Assembly: GCA_963971405.1 (NCBI GenBank)
Contig: OZ020485.1
Span: forward strand, 33,871,921-33,935,920
Direction of reading: 5' to 3'
Source: Psococerastis gibbosa
Lineage: Eukaryota > Arthropoda > Insecta > Psocodea > Psocidae
DNA length: 64,000 nt
The notes under the pieces were generated by a model. The model was not told the origin of the DNA. It worked only from the letters and a program-made list of their open reading frames with translations, and searched no databases. The translations under genes were made by a program, and so were the position numbers. Positions 12,581 through 23,639 of this stretch are shown here, piece by piece (within the stretch, counting starts at the first letter, position 1; each line of letters starts with the position of its first letter).

Positions 12581-13355
12581 CAAGCCCGTAGCCAGAATTT
12601 TTTTCGGGGGTGGCTGCGGCAACTGTGATCCTATCCAGTGTAAAAAAAAATTCTTGAGAATCCAATTGTATCTAGTGTATTCTTTTGAAGTAATGGTGTT
12701 ACTGAGTACATATATGATAGTATAGCCACACCAAACGTCAATTTATAGGCGGAATTAGCTTTGGTGCGAACATTGGCGTACAATATTTTGCGGATATGCG
12801 GACTAAATCGTAATGTTATCATAAGGACGGTTTAAATTGCATAGCAATGATATTGCATTCTAACCCAAAGAGGGGGTCCGGGGGTCTCCCCCGGGGGAAA
12901 AAATCCACCTATAAGTGCTAAACAAAGGGTTTTACAGCAACAAAGCTTACAAAGGAATGCATATTCACATTGCTACAAACAGGGGGGCCCGGGGGCCACC
13001 CCCGGAGGAAAATTTGAAAATATAAGTGCATAATAGTGTGGTTTTACGCATTTTAACAGTAGTAATGGATAGATTTTACAAAGCTTACAAAGGAATGCTT
13101 ACTCATAGAAATCATATTGCATTTAACCCAAAGAGGGGGGTTCAGGGGTCTCCCCCGGGGGAAAAAATCCACCTATAAGTGCTAAACAGTGGGGTTTTAC
13201 AGCAGCAAAGCTTACAAAGGAATGCATATTTATGTTGCTACAGGGGGGCCCGGGGGTTTCCCCCGGAGGAAAGATTTTTTTTTTTTTAATTTTTTTTCAA
13301 AAATTTCGGGTGGGGCTGCAGCCCAATAAGCCCCCCCCCCTTGCCTACGGCCTTG
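12581..13355. mobile_element. hAT-type element with internal tandem units
   Basis: Begins CAAGCCCGTAGCCAG and ends TTGCCTACGGCCTTG, with a perfect 8-bp duplication TAGGTAGA (12573-12580, 13356-13363). The interior has repeated units with GGGGTTTTACAGCAGCAAAG, a GGGGTCTCCCCCGGGGG palindrome and AAAGCTTACAAAGGAATGC, at a period of roughly 110-140 bp. It is very similar to 40748-41391. No coding capacity. Confidence 0.9.
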
Positions 13356-13381
13356 TAGGTAGATGAATCCCCCTAAAAGGT

Positions 13382-13540
13382 TAAATCGCGTACAAACAAT
13401 TTAATGAATGCATCCGATTAACCTCTTCAATCGCCTCACTAAGTCACCCAATAGGTACTTGTGTCGAGTTACGACACGTCTCCAACCGCAAGGTGTGTAG
13501 AGACACATATAAACACGCTACCACCTTGCCACCGAAGTCG
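13382..13540 (-). repeat. S3 SINE-like repeat
   Basis: In reverse orientation it has the box-A-like GGTGGCAAGGTGGTAG (13515-13535), the core GTGTCGTAACTCGACAC, and the closing ATCGGATGCATTC...GATTTAACC. It closely matches 20567-20745. It starts just beyond the target duplication of the hAT element at 12581. Confidence 0.65.
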
Positions 13541-14510
13541 TAAAATGATGGATGTTAAGATTCTAAAGTGAACATTATCAGTTATTACATACTATGCAAG
13601 ACAAAACTAAGTCAATTTACGAATTAACCTTTAAGAAGCTTCACCTCGGTAGCATTAACTTTGTTTTGGTAACACATTACCAATAATGCTAGAAAGTTAT
13701 ATAATAATACAAATAAGCATATTGGGAGGCGGGAAACTCAAATTTACCCCATGTATATAAACAGAATGGCGGAAAACACGCAGGATGCATAACCCAATAA
13801 ACAAGATTCATGTTAGTCCAGAGTTAATGAAATAAGGGGATTTTCAGGTGGTCGCTCGGCGATTGTTACCATAAACCTTTCAATACTGAGCTCTGGGGGC
13901 CACTGAGCCAGAGATGGGCGCCCGGAAAATTAAACGTCAGAGAAAGTGGTTTATTCCCTCGCTCCCCGGTTTGTGCTCGGAGGCTTTCAAAGGGTTGATT
14001 TCCAATTTCGCTGCTCCACCCATGGGACTCACTTCCCGCAAAAAAAAAAAAAAAAAAAAATGCTGGCAACCATTTGACTAGGGAATGCGAAATCTTTTTG
14101 AATACAGTCTAGTCTGCAATTGAGAGTTTTCAATTTCTATGAGGCAAAACTGAATTTTTTTATATTTTTTCTATGTACTGTACTGTAGGTAAGTTTGATT
14201 TGTTGTTGTTGTTGACGTTTAAAAACTATTGTTACATTATAACTCAATACAGATCTTTTCTTATCTTCTTATACTGTATACACTGTACCTGAAGTGTACT
14301 TTACGAGATGAAAGGTTGGTTGTTGGGCTGCTACATTTGGTAGATCCCGTTCCAATGACCCACAAGCGGGGTTTACGGTTGCATGTACCTGTTTTAATAG
14401 TAATAACAATAATAACAATAAAGTCTCCATTGAAAAAAAAATATATAGATGGTTCTCTCTTTCACTTAACTGTACGTATCAACCATATAGTAATTAAAAT
14501 ATATGTTTAT
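13541..14510. other. no gene seen
   Basis: Unique-looking sequence with a 20-base poly-A tract at 14040-14060. The antisense open frame beginning in this tract is artefactual. No coding region. Confidence 0.45.
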
Positions 14511-15332
14511 AAGAACAGGTCCGAGTTTACTCGAACATGCTTTCCAATTTATCGATAAGTAGAGAGAGAAAATGATTCATGGTAAATAATTTTCCTATGG
14601 TTAAATTACGGATATCACGCGGGGGGGGGGGGGGTCGTCCAGACCAACACATTACCACACAGCAATAATGGCAGGGCACGCAATGCATTTGAGCGTGAAT
14701 TTGCTTTCATTATTTCAAAAAACCTTTTGCACAATACCCAATAGTTTTTTGGGAAAGCAAACAGCCCGGTTTCGTTACTCAATTTAACACCTAAAACAAG
14801 CCTGAAGTGGGAAAAAATCGATAGAAAGGTTTCGCAGAAAAATTATTTTTTAGTAATTTTTCATGAACATTTAGTTATTTTTATTTTTTTACCAGAAGCA
14901 AACTATCAAGGGGCAAGCGACTCCTTGCATTTTATCAACATTAATAACGACTACAATATATGTGAATTTAAAAGATATCGTTGAGCTGTTTTTGAGAAAT
15001 AATGATTTTAGACGTTTTTTTGGAGTTTATTGAGAATAAAACCTCCACAGATTATGTTAGCCCAAAATAAAAATCAATGCTCCCTAAGTATAATTTTTAT
15101 AAATCTACATGCCAAATTTCATACAAATCTACCGAGTAATTTGTCCGGAAATCGATGAACAGACAGACAGAGCGACAGAGCGACAGACAGACAGACAGAA
15201 AGACAGACATTTCGTAAAAAACACGTTTTCGGGTTCCTGGGACCTCAAAACGTGTAAATCCTTTGAAATCTCGGAATCAAAAATTTCGACTATCACAAAG
15301 CTTTCCTTATACTACGTATAAATTGGAAAGCA
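14511..15332 (+). mobile_element. X element copy 2, near full length
   Basis: Starts AAGAACAGGTCCGAG, followed by TTTACTCGAACATGCTTTCC. It has a G tract (14622-14634), conserved blocks (CAAACTATCAAGGGGCAAGC, ACTACAATATATGTGAATTT), a CAGA/GCGACAGA microsatellite (15158-15205), and ends ACTACGTATAAATTGGAAAGC. GCTTTCCAATTTAT near the left and ATAAATTGGAAAGC at the right form subterminal inverted repeats. No transposase or reverse transcriptase frame. Confidence 0.82.
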
Positions 15333-15462
15333 ATAATAAATTAAAATTCGAATAATCCGTCCACTAATATTGTAATATTGTAGATTCTTGCTGGATTTAT
15401 TGGGAGATTGCAACGACTGCAAAGGCAGGAGCAAAGACTGTGTGCAAATCCATGGCATAGTA

Positions 15463-15560
15463 CAAAGAAAGAAAGGAAGAAGAAGGAAGAAAATTGTCTT
15501 TATTTTCCATACAGGCGAATTTTGGGCCTTTCGGCCCACTCTTACAATTAACCCAGTACA
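15463..15560 (-). repeat. 3' end of a retroposon with TTTC-type tail
   Basis: On the minus strand: GGGCCGAAAGGCCCAAAATT, then CGCC, then an AATAAA-GACAATTTTCTT stretch and a (TTTC/TTC)n tail. The same sequence with tail recurs on the plus strand at 55567-55640, where it interrupts an X element. A shared body with a microsatellite 3' tail suggests a LINE or SINE 3' end. The body upstream of the shared part is unidentified. Confidence 0.6.
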
Positions 15561-16420
15561 TAGTACCATAGTATCATCGGAGCTGCTCGAGCCTCAATTT
15601 TTCCTGTTATCTTTTTTCGTACATAACCCTTGCTCGGTATATACATACAATTTAATAGCGAACACACATAAACTGCCTAGATACTAAAAGATAAATTTAT
15701 AAAGCCCTAAACAAGAATTTTATAATTGACGTAACTTTAATTGAATGCAGAATTTTTTGCTGACAGTCCTTACACTCTTATAGCATTAATTAGAACTACA
15801 ATATAACACAGTGATTTTATTTTATGTGTAAGGAAAGAAAATTATGCAAACATAGGCCTAGTTTGGTCATTGTTCTTTAACTTACGAGGTTCTTTTTTGT
15901 GTTGTGAAAGCTTTCAGCTTCCAATGCTGGCGATAAATTTTCATTAAAGCCTCTCTTAATGGCTTCTACAACTAAAGAATGGAGAATTTTCCATTACCGC
16001 TAATTTAACAGGGAGATGGCCATAAGCTCGAAGGTAGTGGTCTGCAACTAATGGTCAGCGTCCATTTACCAAACTCCTCTCCCCGACATTCCCCCAAGAC
16101 TTTCAGAATTAGAAAATGTCTGAAGCTAGTATAGGTTTTCAGAGATTGGGATTTCTATCCAAACTCAGAGTGAAAATCAAATTTTATGTACTTCACCATA
16201 CTTAATTAATGATGTTAATGTAATAAATGTATAAGTACCGGTTTTAGGAATGGAATAAGTAAATACGGACCACACACATAGTCAGGCACTCAGCTGTCAC
16301 ACCTGAATATATTTTATTTGTTTGTTGGTTGTGTTGTAATTATTGAGGCCCAATCAGAGCCCCCCCCCCCTCCTACCGCGGGACACCAACGCCACTAAAT
16401 GTTTGTAAAAAGTCGAATTT
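15561..16420. other. no gene seen
   Basis: No coding or repeat signature recognised, apart from a poly-C tract at 16361-16370. Confidence 0.45.
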
Positions 16421-16640
16421 AAATAAATAAATAAATAAATCTTGACTTTTTGCTGTTCTATTACTAAGCCAACCTAGCGGAGTTACACTCAACTAGGATG
16501 ACCCACGACCGCCTGCTTTACATGCCCTCCAAAGCATGGCCAGAAAATGTAGACAGTGTGGGACTCGAACCAACTACCTTTGGGGTGAAAGTCGGAGTCT
16601 GTACCACTACTCAACAGGTCCTGACAATTTCAAAGTAAAT
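16421..16640 (-). repeat. S2 tRNA-derived SINE
   Basis: On the minus strand: a box-A-like GAGTAGTGGTACAGACTC, then CGACTTTCACCCC, a good box B (GGTTCGAGTCCC), a body with CATTTTCTGGCCATGC, CTAGTTGAGTGTAAC and CCGCTAGGTTGGCTT, and a 3' tail of (ATTT)n at 16421-16440. Other copies: 17757-17945, 28459-28660, 49375-49535; parts at 22690-22765 and 50395-50450. Confidence 0.8.
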
Positions 16641-16704
16641 TTATATTGTAGAGCTAGAAAAAGATCTTATGTTTTAAAGAAAAATATTTCTCGACAGTTT
16701 GATG

Positions 16705-16881
16705 CAGGCTCGTACCCAGGATTTAATTGGGGGGGGGGGGGTAAGAAATTTTTTTTTATAAATAATTGGTACATCCGCAGTGATTTTAGTAGTTTTAGCT
16801 AAGACGGTTACATTATTTATTATTCGTTATCAAATTTAGGGGGGGGGGGGGCATGACCCCCACCCCTTGGGTACGGGCCTG
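16705..16881. mobile_element. hAT-type MITE, 177 bp
   Basis: Starts CAGGCTCGTACCCAGG and ends TTGGGTACGGGCCTG, forming terminal inverted repeats. An 8-bp duplication GTTTGATG/GTTTGATA (16697-16704, 16882-16889) flanks it with one mismatch. It has G tracts just inside both ends. No coding capacity. Confidence 0.88.
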
Positions 16882-17625
16882 GTTTGATACATATTGCACC
16901 GACTTGCCAAAATCGTCAGAATTGATTTGTATGAAAAAAAAAACTGTTGATAACTCGTCTTGACACCAGTTCGGTACAAATTCTGATAATTTTGGTGAAT
17001 GGGTGTTATATAGTGACGGGAACATATCGTGTATCAAAATGTCGATAAATACCTCTTAAAATGCCTCTGATCATCTTTTTTCGTAACTCACTGTTCCAGT
17101 ATACAATTGGCCAAACTAATATAAAAAATAATAATAATAATTCGTATTGTCCGACATATTGATGAGGTCATTAGGAGGGCGAGATTCAATAAGCCATTAG
17201 CCACTAAAGGACAATAGACCTACGTCAACAAAAAAACCTTTCAATGTTTAAATACAATATACTACAACACTCCTCCAGTCATCTCGGTTTTTACGACACT
17301 CCATCATTGACGGAGTCCCAACTATTTAATTCGTCCTTCCGTTGTCTTTCCTTTCCAACAAGCTTGCTTTGTAGATTTTCATCGGCATGCGGTCGTCTGA
17401 CATGCATACGACGTGTCTCAGCCATCATAGACGTTGCGTTAAAAAAAAAAATCAGACCATGTCTTCTTCATTGAGTATTTATTGTGTCTATTTCAAATAC
17501 TACTACTAGCGGGTAAAATAATAACACGCAGTACTTACTAAATATTTTCTATTGTACAGTATGCTTACAATATATAATATGTTAATATTGGATTATTTTC
17601 TTGGTGCATTCATTGAACACCTTAC

Positions 17626-17741
17626 AACCGAAATTAGAAGATATAGGAAAAACTGGATTTGGCGGGATTCGAACCCACGATCTACGCTTAACCTTTCGAA
17701 TCCCGCCCGTCCAGTTTTTTCCATATCCCCTAATTTCGGTT
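17626..17741. repeat. S1 SINE, head-to-head palindromic copy
   Basis: Two partial S1 copies face each other: the left arm (minus, 17626-17673) and right arm (plus, 17694-17741) are about 47 bases each and nearly complementary, both running from AACCGAAATTAG through AAAACTGGA to GGCGGGATTCGAA. Between them lies about 20 bases of the tRNA-like interior. The copy would extrude or fold as a single hairpin. Confidence 0.8.
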
Positions 17742-17756
17742 ATAACAAGGAGTTAT

Positions 17757-17945
17757 AAATAAATAAATATTAACTTTTTTTTCCAACCTATATAAAGCTC
17801 TCTCTTATACACTTAACTAGGAAGGTCCAGGATTTACATGCCCTCCGAAGCATGGCCAGAAGAAGCAGCAAGTGTGAGACTCGAACCTGCCACCTTTCGT
17901 GTGAATGTCGGAGTCGGTACCACTACTCTACATGTCCTGTTACCT
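17757..17945 (-). repeat. S2 tRNA-derived SINE
   Basis: Reverse-orientation S2 with box B region GGTTCGAGTCTC-like (GCAGGTTCGAGTCTCAC), GGCCATGCTTCGG, a GTATAAGAGAGAGC end, and an (ATTT)n tail at 17757-17770. It directly follows the palindromic S1 copy. Confidence 0.75.
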
Positions 17946-18429
17946 CTTCAACAATAGTTAATTTAATTTCAGTGTTATATTGTACTATATACCATGTAAT
18001 ACTGCAATGTGTAGAAAACCATATAGGCTATTGTATACAATTTCAACAGAAACTACTTAAAACCATGAGCCCAAAATTCAGCAGCACTACAGAATTTCTG
18101 AAATTCCATCCATATTATTCACAGGTGGATGGAACATCCGCGAGATGAATAGAAATTGATGGAAAAAGTAGAAAGGAGATAGAAAATGAAGACTGATACG
18201 CCATTGTAGGATCCCATTAGCCCTCCGAGTCTTTGGGGATACTTACTCCCTATCTCTTCAGTCTTCATGCACCTGTTCTTCTCTTGGTTCAACTTTATAT
18301 TATTCATTTCGAGCATGATTCAACTGAGCAGGCGTCAGGCTCAAAATTTACACATTACATATGTTTAATACAAATTATTAACGTTTTTCATTCACCCCAC
18401 TTTTTTTAAAGACTATAATTGCAGACGTA

Positions 18430-18910
18430 TCTGTATCATAATCTCTACAGTCGCATCTGCAAGTAATACATGTCGCTCATACACGAGAAAAGTGACACAT
18501 TTCAAAAAATTGCAAAATTGAGTTATTTATACAAAAATGTCGAGGAAAATATAGCAAATTTTATGTATGCAGTGGCACATATCTAGTTTAATTTGTTTCC
18601 ATAAGATTGCGTTTTGTCACTGATCCATTGTCAAGTTTGACTACTTCGGGTTTGGCAATTCTGACATATTTCGGAATGTGCTCCAGGCGTTGACGTGGTG
18701 ATGATTACACTTCTCTTTCAAGTAAACTGTCACATCTCAAAAGTATTAAGTGCCTCGATAGTACTACAAGTAAAAAACTAAAAAATGGTCAGAACTAAAA
18801 TTTGAATTATCTCAAAAGTCAATATTTAGAAATGTGTCACTTTTCTCGTGCATGAGCGATGTGTTGAGTTATCCAATCGCATGATGTGTAGAAACTTGCA
18901 CAAGTGGTCG
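18430..18910 (-). repeat. S3 SINE-like copy split by a MITE
   Basis: Flanks of the MITE 18473-18859 match consecutive parts of S3. The left piece (GTATCTGTATC...CAGTCGCATCTGCAAG) and right piece (TGTTGAGTTATCC...CGCATGATGTGTAG) align to 24640-24730, giving a reconstructed empty site around CTGTGTTGAG. Confidence 0.65.
18473..18859. mobile_element. 387-bp MITE inserted in S3
   Basis: Terminal inverted repeats of about 31 bp: TCGCTCATACACGAGAAAAG at left, and the complement of TCGCTCATGCACGAGAAAAG at right, both continuing TGACACATTTC. The junctions suggest a very short target duplication (TG). No coding capacity; superfamily not assigned. Confidence 0.8.
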
Positions 18911-20566
18911 TAATCAAACAACAGGCAAAAATCTTTTAGATAGTTCATTGACTTAAGCTTTTGCACTAGTATTTCTTAGGATTAATATTTCTCAGATGCT
19001 GAGTAGATTTGAAGTAAGCGCCTCTGCGGTCCTCTGCAGGAGTCAGCCACGGTTCTGCTGACACGAAAACTGACAATTAGTAAGCATTGGTGAAAGTTTC
19101 TGTGTCATTGTTCATTCGAACGGACCATGCATGAAGTAGAAAACAGCCAGAGTTTTGAAAACTATATAAAATCGTTCTCAAATAAAGTTCATTAATTCCA
19201 AAAAGAGTTCTTCCTGAAACACATTCTTCTTCAAATTACATGTCAACCCAAAAATCCGATAGTTTTAACTTTAGGTTAAAAGTAGTGCCAAAAAAACTAA
19301 ATGAGATTACCCTATTTCTCGTACCTAGTGGCCGTATTTTGCAAGTCACAAAAACGTTACTTGTAATTTATTGCCCTTCAGTGCTTCAAGTGCGTCTGTG
19401 ATTGCCTGTAAGTAGGCATGCATAATGTTTATATTGCTTTTACAATTGCTTATAAAAATTGTAGATTTTAAGCAATAAAATCTGACTTGAATTATCCCAA
19501 CGAAAAATACGCATCATAGCCGCATTTTTATGGAGGAGCATACAATGTTTTTGCAGCTGCTCCCGAGAATAAGAGAAAAAAAGGAAAAGAAAGTTTGGGG
19601 AGGGGGAAGGAAGATGTTTGTGTGCGGGCGGAATCATGAATTCGAGTTTTCTCTCATACGAAAGCTCTAGTTGGAATTGCTCGGGGATAGGGTGAATGGG
19701 GCTAGGAATCGCACTTTAGAGCTTTCAAAGCACCAATACAAGTCTTCTCGACTGCCAAGCCTTGCCGTTTACTTCAAACGATGTCATGCTACATAAAAAT
19801 CTCGCTTTTCCCTATTTAAATTTTTGTTTTTGCGCCGTTTTTTGAATTGTCTGGCCAAATTAAAATTGTAATTTTCGCCACCGTAATTACTCTTAGAATG
19901 TGCCCGAAGAAACCATCAAGTTTATTTCTAGAGGGAAGTGTACCTACCCCAGTAAGAAAAATACTAGATTATATTACTTAATATTTTAAATTGCTTTATC
20001 TTTACAGTAAAGTAACTTTACTTAATTAATATTTTTACTTAGTAGTTTTACTTCAGTGAGAGTGAAATGTTTTGGCGATAGCTTCACAGAGATTGTAATT
20101 TGAATCTGCAAAGCACTTTCACCTGTTCACAAAATATTATCAATGGACATTAAAATTGGTCAAAATGCAAATAATAGATCTGAAGTATAGCACAGTATAC
20201 TGCGTTCATCTTAAAAACTAGTTCAAATATTTTTTTTAAATAGACTAACTACTAGTACCTACTATATTATAGGTAGTAATTAAAATTTATTCAAAACAGC
20301 TTAATTCATTGCCACGCCTGTTTCATTGTGCCAATGACACGCATGACTCAGCTTGTCTATTGTTGCTTGTTGCCGGTGTAGGTTGACATCGAGGACTTGT
20401 ATACCAGATTACTTAGAGCCAAAATAATTCATGCGAATCATAATACCAATAATCTCAGAAAAAGATGTATTTGACAGGATATGGTTCAATGGGTCTTTAA
20501 AATATGTAAACCTCCGTCAATAAAAATAAAAATTTAAATCTTTCTTTCCTTCTTTCTATAAAGAAG
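18911..20566. other. no gene seen
   Basis: About 1.65 kb without recognised repeats. Open frames are short and without features. It could include unique intergenic or regulatory DNA. Confidence 0.4.
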
Positions 20567-20745
20567 AGGTTAATCGCGCACAAACAATTTAATGAATGCA
20601 TGCGATTAACCTCTTCAATCGCCTCACTAAGTCACATAATAGGCTAATAGGTACTTGTGTCGAGTTACGACACGTCTCCGACCGCAAGGTATGTAGAGAC
20701 TCGCTCAAGTACAAGCACACTACCACCTTGCCACCGAAGTATATA
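20567..20745 (-). repeat. S3 SINE-like repeat
   Basis: The best-preserved S3 copy. In reverse orientation: CTTCGGTGGCAAGGTGGTAG, then TGTGC...GAGCGAGTCTCTACATACC, GGTCGGAGACGTGTCG, the palindromic GTGTCGTAACTCGACAC, GATTGAAGAGGTTAATCGC and a tail with AAAGAAGGAAAGAAAG (20540-20570). Confidence 0.7.
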
Positions 20746-21459
20746 GTAAGAAGTATATATTAATGTAAAATAATGTAATAAATGTGCAGTTCCGTAATTC
20801 CTTCCAACAAATAAATAAATAAATTTGAAGGTAATCTTCATTACTATAACTGCTCTTTTGTCCCAAACACATATTTTAAAAGAAATTAAAATTCTTTATC
20901 AAGGACTGTCTTTACTCGAAAATAACTGTCCCTAGAATGGCGGGGCTGATAATCTCAAGCTCGTTTCAACCCCCTTCTTAATGTTATCCTTCTATTCGAA
21001 TCGCTTTTCTTACTCTGAGCGTCATCCGCTGGAAAACCCAAGTTTGCTCCCTGAGCACGTTTTACTGTTTTCTTAAAAAGACTGTATTCCAAGCAAGGAT
21101 TTTATAACGAGATAGGATAAGGAAGAAAACGGAGAAAGGCGTTTCTTTGTGTTATTTTCTGAATATTTAATCTTACTTCTTCCGAATATTATATTGCTAC
21201 TTCATGATAATAATGTTATAGTATTCTGAAATTGCAAACTTTAATTTAAGAAAAACCAACTTCTAGAAGTGGTACCAATAATAATTATGCATATTGACAT
21301 GTAAAATACCAAGCTAATCGTACTTACGCATACGGTACATTCAACATTGTCGGCCTATGTATAGTTTTAATGTCGCTTAATAAAAGGAATAGGAATACAA
21401 TTAAGCTAATGTTGGTAGTGAGCCCTCAAAATGGTTGCTTGTCTGTCTATCGCATTTGA
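20746..21459. other. no gene seen
   Basis: No coding or repeat signature recognised apart from a short (AAAT)n run near 20808-20825. Confidence 0.4.
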
Positions 21460-22324
21460 AAGAACCGGCCCGAGTTTACTCGAACATGCTTTCCAATTTA
21501 TCAAAATTAGTAGATAGAGAAAATGAGTAATTTCATGGTAAATAATTTTCCTATGGTTAAATTTCCGATATCGCGGGGGGGGGGGGGGTGTTGTCCTCCT
21601 GACGTCACTGGTGGTGAGGTAAATTCTAGATAAGTCAGACCAACACATTAACACCCAGAAATACTGGCAGGGCACGCAATGCGTTTGAGCGTGAATTTTC
21701 AATCATTTTTTCAAAAAAACATTTTTTTGTACAAAACCAAATACTTTTCTGGGAAAGCAACCTGTCCGATTTCGTTACTCAATTTAACACCTAAAGCATA
21801 CCTGAAGGTAGAAATCATCGATAGAAATGTTTCGCAGAAAAAATATTTTTTAGTTATTTTTCATTAAAATTTAGTTATTTTTATTTTTTTACCCCCAGAA
21901 GCAAACTATCAAGGGGCAAGCGACCCCACGCATTTTATTAACAATAATAACAGCTACAATATATGTGAATTTAAAAGAAATCGTTGGAGCCGTTTTTGGG
22001 AAATAATTTGTTTGGACGTTTTTTTGGACGTTTTTTGAGAATAAACCCCTCCCAAATTGAGTTAGTCCCAAATAAAAGAAATAGTCCCGAGGTATAATTT
22101 TTTTAAACCTACATGCCGAATTCCATCAAAATCGATTGGGTAGTTTGCCTGGAAATCGACGCACAGACAAACAGAACGACAGACAGGCAGACAGACAGAC
22201 ATTTCGTAAAAAACACTTTTTTTGGTTCATGTGACCTTAAAACGTGTAAATCTGTTGAAATCTCGGAACCGAAAATTTCGACCGTCACAAAGCTTTCCTT
22301 ATACTACGTATAAATTTGAAAGCT
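21460..22324 (+). mobile_element. X element copy 3, full length
   Basis: Starts AAGAACCGGCCCGAGTTTAC and ends ACTACGTATAAATTTGAAAG. It has a G tract at 21576-21588, the CAGA microsatellite at 22165-22200, and all blocks seen in copies 1, 2 and 4. The terminal open frames (FVKNTFFGSCDLKTC type) are shared translations of the repeat and not genes. Confidence 0.82.
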
Positions 22325-22485
22325 ATAAGCTTTTTCAACGTCAACAATTATGCTTCCAGAAAATTTTGACGAGAGATAACCGGTTTAAATTTTATGTCAA
22401 GTTAAATAAAATGTATGCGATGCACTCAAAGTACTAGATAAGTAGGATATTATACAATATCGTCTTGTTTCTTTAAATGCCTCAT

Positions 22486-22677
22486 CTATCGAAGATTGTC
22501 GATCATCACGTCAATTGGAGCTTGGAGACTGCTGCTCTGAAAAGGGAAGTCGTGTTCTTGCCAAACCACTGCCTCATGTTTTTCAACCATGCATGTTTTT
22601 CTTCTACCTTCTATCTTCTCTTGGATTGTTACATGCAGAAGGCGCGATACTTTCCGCTCCTCAACACATGACATCAT
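22486..22677 (-). pseudogene. LINE reverse-transcriptase ORF, C-terminal tail
   Basis: The minus-strand frame contains KIEGRRKT and ends IDVMIDNLR before TAG. In the frame shifted by one base, the intervening DNA reads NTTSLFRAAVSKLQ. Together these resemble the end of arthropod LINE polyproteins (KIEGRR... LFRAAVSK... MIANLR type). One frameshift just before the last block breaks it. Only the last 60 or so residues are retained, so this is an old 5'-truncated insertion; clade not assigned. Confidence 0.6.
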
Positions 22678-22689
22678 ACTGCTAATGGA

Positions 22690-22845
22690 CGGGATAGTGG
22701 AGTATATAATTAGGGTGAAAGTCGGTATACGTACAACAACTCTACATGGCCTGATACAGGAGAGCTCCTGGTATAGTGTAAGATCACATTGCTCTCAGTA
22801 CCTCACGTTAACTTCGAAAATGCAGATATAAATAAATAAATAAAC
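22690..22845 (-). repeat. S2 SINE fragment and A-rich run
   Basis: AGGGTGAAAGTCGG...CTCTACATGGCCTGA at 22710-22760 is the box-A half of S2 in reverse orientation. An (AAAT)n run lies at 22828-22845. Confidence 0.5.
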
Positions 22846-23492
22846 TAATACATATTACTGAGTCTTTTCTCTTCTCCCGTCGCAGATCATTGCTATGTGG
22901 TACTCTCTGAAGCGATACTTCAAGCTCATCATGATCATCAGCTACAGAACTGGATGAAGACTCAAATTTTACCATACCTCCACATTCGATCTTCCAGTCC
23001 CACGTCATAACTCAAATACCCTTACATTTACAGTAAATTAATTCAAAAATCAGATTACGATAATACAGTAATACTGAATTTGGTATAGATAAGGGTGTTG
23101 CTCCAGTTCTTGTGAGGTAAAGGTGAGAAGCCGCCTGTCAAAAATATTTCGGTCAAAATGTGCCATGGTGAATGGTGAGATCCTTTCTCAGAATAAGGAC
23201 CGTGCAAGATGGCAATTGCCTTTTAAAACGTACTTTCAAGACCGCATCGGGATTGAATTTCACATAAATTTTTCTGTCCCTCTTTTATGTCAATTTTGTC
23301 ATCTTCACCCAAATGTATGGTTGTGACTACCCCAGCTGAGCATAACTGCTAATTCGTAAATTAATAGTCGAATACGTTTCTGCTCTTTTTTCTTTACTGA
23401 CGGGCGAAGGGCTCTTGCCAGTAGTTTCTTAAGATGAAACTTTCCGTTGACATTGATGGCCACTCCTGGATTACCCCAAAATAGGTTGGCTT

Positions 23493-23631
23493 CAAGGACG
23501 GATACAGGGGGGGGGGGTAGGGGGGTAGCTGCTTTAACGCTCTAATTTAGTCGATCCTACATAAGTTTTTCCTATTTTGACCCTCAGCTACCCCCCCCCC
23601 CTCCCAAAAAAATGGGCTGGATCCGTCCCTG
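23493..23631. mobile_element. hAT-type MITE, 139 bp
   Basis: Starts CAAGGACGGATACAGG and ends GGGCTGGATCCGTCCCTG. It is flanked by a perfect 8-bp duplication GTTGGCTT (23485-23492, 23632-23639). Internal G tract and C tract near the ends. Near identity to 36141-36309 suggests recent activity. Confidence 0.92.
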
Positions 23632-23639
23632 GTTGGCTT

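Noticed and set aside
15109-15321. Open frames with QTDRQTDR-type repeats (also 8559, 22113, 55391)
   Set aside because: Translations of the CAGA microsatellite and right end of the X repeat, present in many copies with no stable start or length.
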